Assembly (NCBI GenBank): GCA_900767955.1
Contig: CAAGBC010000060.1
Coordinates: 62,001 to 126,000 of the forward strand
DNA: 64,000 nucleotides
Direction: 5' to 3'
Source of the DNA: Spirochaetia bacterium
Lineage (GTDB): Bacteria; Spirochaetota; Spirochaetia; Treponematales; Treponemataceae
Shown here: piece by piece, positions 62,009 to 64,000 of the stretch
Numbering within the stretch: the stretch's first letter is position 1
Layout of the letters: each line of letters opens with the position of its first letter
Translations under genes and position numbers: made by a program
Notes under the pieces: model-generated
The model's input: the letters and a program-made list of their open reading frames with translations, nothing else
Database searches by the model: none
What the model was told of the DNA's origin: nothing

Positions 62009-62917
62009 ATGGCTGAAGAAACAACTAAAGAAGGAACACCTACAGAACCAACAGGTAAATATTTAACACGAAGTTATCTAGTACAGAGTTTTAAAGACTT
62101 TTGGAGTAGCGTTAAAGCTTACTTAGACAAGGCTTTATCTAAGAAAGTTGATATAGTAGATGGTAAAGGTCTTTCTTCTAACGATTTTACAGATACTGAA
62201 AAAACTAAACTTGAAGATATTGCTGAAAACGCTAACAACTATAGTCACCCTACTGCTAGTGGAAATAAACACATTCCAAGTGGTGGAACTGAGGGACAAA
62301 TTTTGCGTTGGAGTTCAGACGGAACAGCTGTGTGGGGAGATGATACTAACACAACCTATTCTGAGGCTACAGAAAATGCAGCTGGATTAATGAGTAAAGA
62401 AGATAAAGTAAAACTTGAGGGGATTGCTAATAACGCAAATAATACAACAGTTGACTCTACCTTAAGTTCAACTTCTGAAAACCCAGTTCAAAATCAAGTT
62501 ATATATGCAGCATTAAATAGGAAAGTTGATAAAGAAGATTTACTAAAACCTTCAGGTTTGCAGGGTTTCAATTATGAAAAAAGCTCTGATGGAGACATTA
62601 TTATTATACCCCATAATAGTACGGTACATGCTAAAATACACACAGAGAATGGTGAAACTATAGAAAAGTTTTACGTATCCTTTAAGGATGCTAATGGTCA
62701 GAACCTAAATTTTAACAATTTTGAAAAAAATAGTCGTAAGATTGTAATTCCAAATCCTGACGGGAAAGGTAATTTAATAGCAAGCAAAATCTATGAATTT
62801 TATATAGAAAGTTTTGAAATTTTAGGTACCGGAAAGTATGAACCTTTTATTTTGAAAGTGACAAGAGGTAGTTTGGATCCTAAAGAACTTATCCTGAGTA
62901 TTCTTGAAATTCAATAA
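62009..62917 (+). CDS. phage tail-fibre-like protein
   Basis: A 302-residue protein with low-complexity segments typical of tail fibre or collar proteins: SSNDFTDTEKTKLEDIAENA, GLMSKEDKVKLEGIANNAN, and STSENPVQNQVIYAAL. These are found in many gut phages and prophages. The C-terminal 110 residues are beta-rich and may form the binding tip. GGAGG lies before the ATG. Only this pair of phage-like genes is visible, so it is probably a prophage remnant or a captured morphon. Confidence 0.75.
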   Translation: MAEETTKEGTPTEPTGKYLTRSYLVQSFKDFWSSVKAYLDKALSKKVDIVDGKGLSSNDFTDTEKTKLEDIAENANNYSHPTASGNKHIPSGGTEGQILRWSSDGTAVWGDDTNTTYSEATENAAGLMSKEDKVKLEGIANNANNTTVDSTLSSTSENPVQNQVIYAALNRKVDKEDLLKPSGLQGFNYEKSSDGDIIIIPHNSTVHAKIHTENGETIEKFYVSFKDANGQNLNFNNFEKNSRKIVIPNPDGKGNLIASKIYEFYIESFEILGTGKYEPFILKVTRGSLDPKELILSILEIQ

Positions 62918-62927
62918 TTTTGAATAG

Positions 62928-62961
62928 AAAGAAGCTCCTAAAACTTTAGGAGCTTCTTTTT
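62928..62961. terminator. bidirectional rho-independent terminator
   Basis: Perfect 15-bp stem AAAGAAGCTCCTAAA / TTTAGGAGCTTCTTT around an AC loop, flanked by A-rich and T-rich ends, between converging tail-fibre-like and lipoprotein genes. Confidence 0.9.
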
Positions 62962-62973
62962 AAGTTTAAGTTA

Positions 62974-63594
62974 TTAAAGCTCAATATTAAAACGATCCCA
63001 ATAAATATAAACCACTATATCTTCATTTCCAACTACAATTTCATCAAAAGAATCTAGAACTTCGGGGTTCCATATATGTGTTTCAACATCTTCAGCTAAA
63101 AAGTACAAATGTGCATAAGTAATCAAAGTATCATTAGTACTTATTAAATCTACAGCTTTTGAAGTCCATTTTTTTAAATCAATTACTGTTCCTTCTTCAT
63201 AATATTTTGTACCAAAAACTTTTTCAAAAGCATCATTAGAAAATTCCTTAAAAAGAACTTCATCATTCCTTAGGTCAAGGTAACTAGGTACATCGTAACC
63301 TTCAGGAAGATCATAAACATAATTACCTTCTGAATCAGAATGCAAATCTAAAAGATACATAGGAGAATATGTTTCAAAACCATTTATAGAATAGATACTA
63401 GGGTTATCAATATACTTAGAATAATATGTACACCATCTAAACTCAACTTTAGTCTTATTAGAATTATCTTCTGGAGTTTCAACAACTGGTGGTTCATTCA
63501 CTTCTGGAGTTTCAGATCCTGAAGGATTTTGACATCCGCCAAGAACAAACATCATACTTACTAATACTAACAAAAATCTCAAATGTGTTTTCAT
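62974..63594 (-). CDS. lipoprotein of unknown function
   Basis: A 206-residue lipoprotein with a classical lipobox (FVLGGC, Cys21), a Pro/Glu-rich linker (about residues 25-50), and a beta-rich C-terminal domain without recognised fold. GAGG lies 8 bp before the ATG. It may be a moron gene carried with the phage remnant, by position only. Confidence 0.75.
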   Translation of the reverse strand: MKTHLRFLLVLVSMMFVLGGCQNPSGSETPEVNEPPVVETPEDNSNKTKVEFRWCTYYSKYIDNPSIYSINGFETYSPMYLLDLHSDSEGNYVYDLPEGYDVPSYLDLRNDEVLFKEFSNDAFEKVFGTKYYEEGTVIDLKKWTSKAVDLISTNDTLITYAHLYFLAEDVETHIWNPEVLDSFDEIVVGNEDIVVYIYWDRFNIEL

Positions 63595-63720
63595 TTTAAT
63601 ACCTCGCTAAAAATAATACATTAAAGGGAGTGTTTAAAATTTATACACTCCCAATTTACAAAAATGCTATTTAATTTGTTTCTTATTTAATAAAAAACTT
63701 TTAAAGATTCTTCTAAATTG

Positions 63721-63843
63721 CTATAACGTTCTCGAAGATCTTTTACACTTACATTTAAATAATGTTGCCACAATTAAAAATGCAACAAGCCATTTTAGTT
63801 TTTTCCTTTTTTTCCCTCCTTTAATTTTTTTCCCTTTAACCAA
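63721..63843 (-). CDS. possible small membrane peptide
   Basis: A 40-residue frame from TTG 63843: a Lys/Arg-rich N-terminus, one hydrophobic span (LKWLVAFLIVATLFK), and a Cys/Lys tail. It overlaps the end of the next gene by 49 bp. Such peptides occur in phage lysis cassettes, but the start has no Shine-Dalgarno and coding is uncertain. Between 63595 and 63720 I see nothing else. Confidence 0.3.
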   Translation of the reverse strand: MVKGKKIKGGKKRKKLKWLVAFLIVATLFKCKCKRSSRTL

Positions 63844-64000
63844 AGATTACAATCGTTTAAAAATATTTCATCAATAGAAAGAGAATCTAGTTTATTATCT
63901 TCAAAATATTTGTTAACTATATCTTGCCATTCTTCAGCCTTGCACTTTGATTTTTTTAGTGATTTTCGATTTTGAGAATCAAAAATAACTTTGTAATGCT
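63795..64000 (-). CDS. C-terminal part of an unknown protein, cut by the window edge
   Basis: The last 67 residues of a leftward gene that continues past the window end: a lysine-rich, acidic-patch protein (SKCKAEEWQDIVNKYFEDNK) ending KGKKLKEGKKGKN. The lysine-rich tail overlaps the small membrane peptide. No family recognised. Confidence 0.55.
   Translation of the reverse strand, partial: HYKVIFDSQNRKSLKKSKCKAEEWQDIVNKYFEDNKLDSLSIDEIFLNDCNLWLKGKKLKEGKKGKN

Overview
The window reads as chromosome of a low-GC (by eye roughly one third G+C), host-associated Treponema-like spirochaete. Pointers are the run CNB regulator - murB - cysS - ECF sigma factor, which as far as I recall is also the order in T. 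pallidum; many lipoproteins with relaxed lipoboxes; a PilZ protein; an archaeal-type UMP kinase; and a DHH/CBS inorganic pyrophosphatase. Species cannot be named from sequence alone.

Layout. 1-8.7 kb: envelope and signalling genes (TPR lipoprotein, vWA protein, XRE-cupin regulator, phosphodiester-glycosidase-like lipoprotein with no standard start codon, PilZ and TPR proteins, DUF192 lipoprotein, double-CNB regulator). 8.7-18.7 kb: murB, cysS, an ECF sigma / zinc anti-sigma / IPT-transglutaminase-like operon, UMP kinase, HtrA protease, uvrB, rpmB. 18.7-28.8 kb: metallo-beta-lactamase-fold hydrolase, long pyruvate kinase, PRPP synthetase, FGGY kinase-HAD fusion, tRNA-Arg(CCT), fhs, RsuA-type pseudouridine synthase, citrate synthase. 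29-41 kb: asnS, YihY-CNB fusion, lipid kinase, arginine genes argJ, argB and argD with a large exported protein inserted, Mn-dependent pyrophosphatase. 41-44.2 kb: a chemoreceptor behind an 11-G tract and a chagasin-rhodanese lipoprotein.

44.25-61.36 kb is an accessory (defence) island, all on the minus strand and bracketed by two nearly identical 95-bp direct repeats. It holds a DUF898-like membrane protein (promoter spacer with an 8-G tract), a VapBC-like toxin-antitoxin pair, a nucleotidyltransferase, a YgjP-like metallopeptidase, a complete type I restriction-modification system (hsdM, hsdS, hsdR), a DUF4143-type AAA ATPase and, between hsdS and hsdR, a HamA/HamB pair that looks like a Hachiman anti-phage system. 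To the right lie a truncated second DUF4143 ATPase, phage tail-fibre-like genes, and a lipoprotein.

Two themes stand out. First, at least thirteen genes have a -10 hexamer only 6-9 bp before the ATG and no Shine-Dalgarno, so their mRNAs should be leaderless or nearly so; this also corrects many start sites. Second, variable-length G tracts sit at regulatory positions of two genes, as expected of phase-variable loci. No CRISPR array, integrase, transposase or rRNA was seen.
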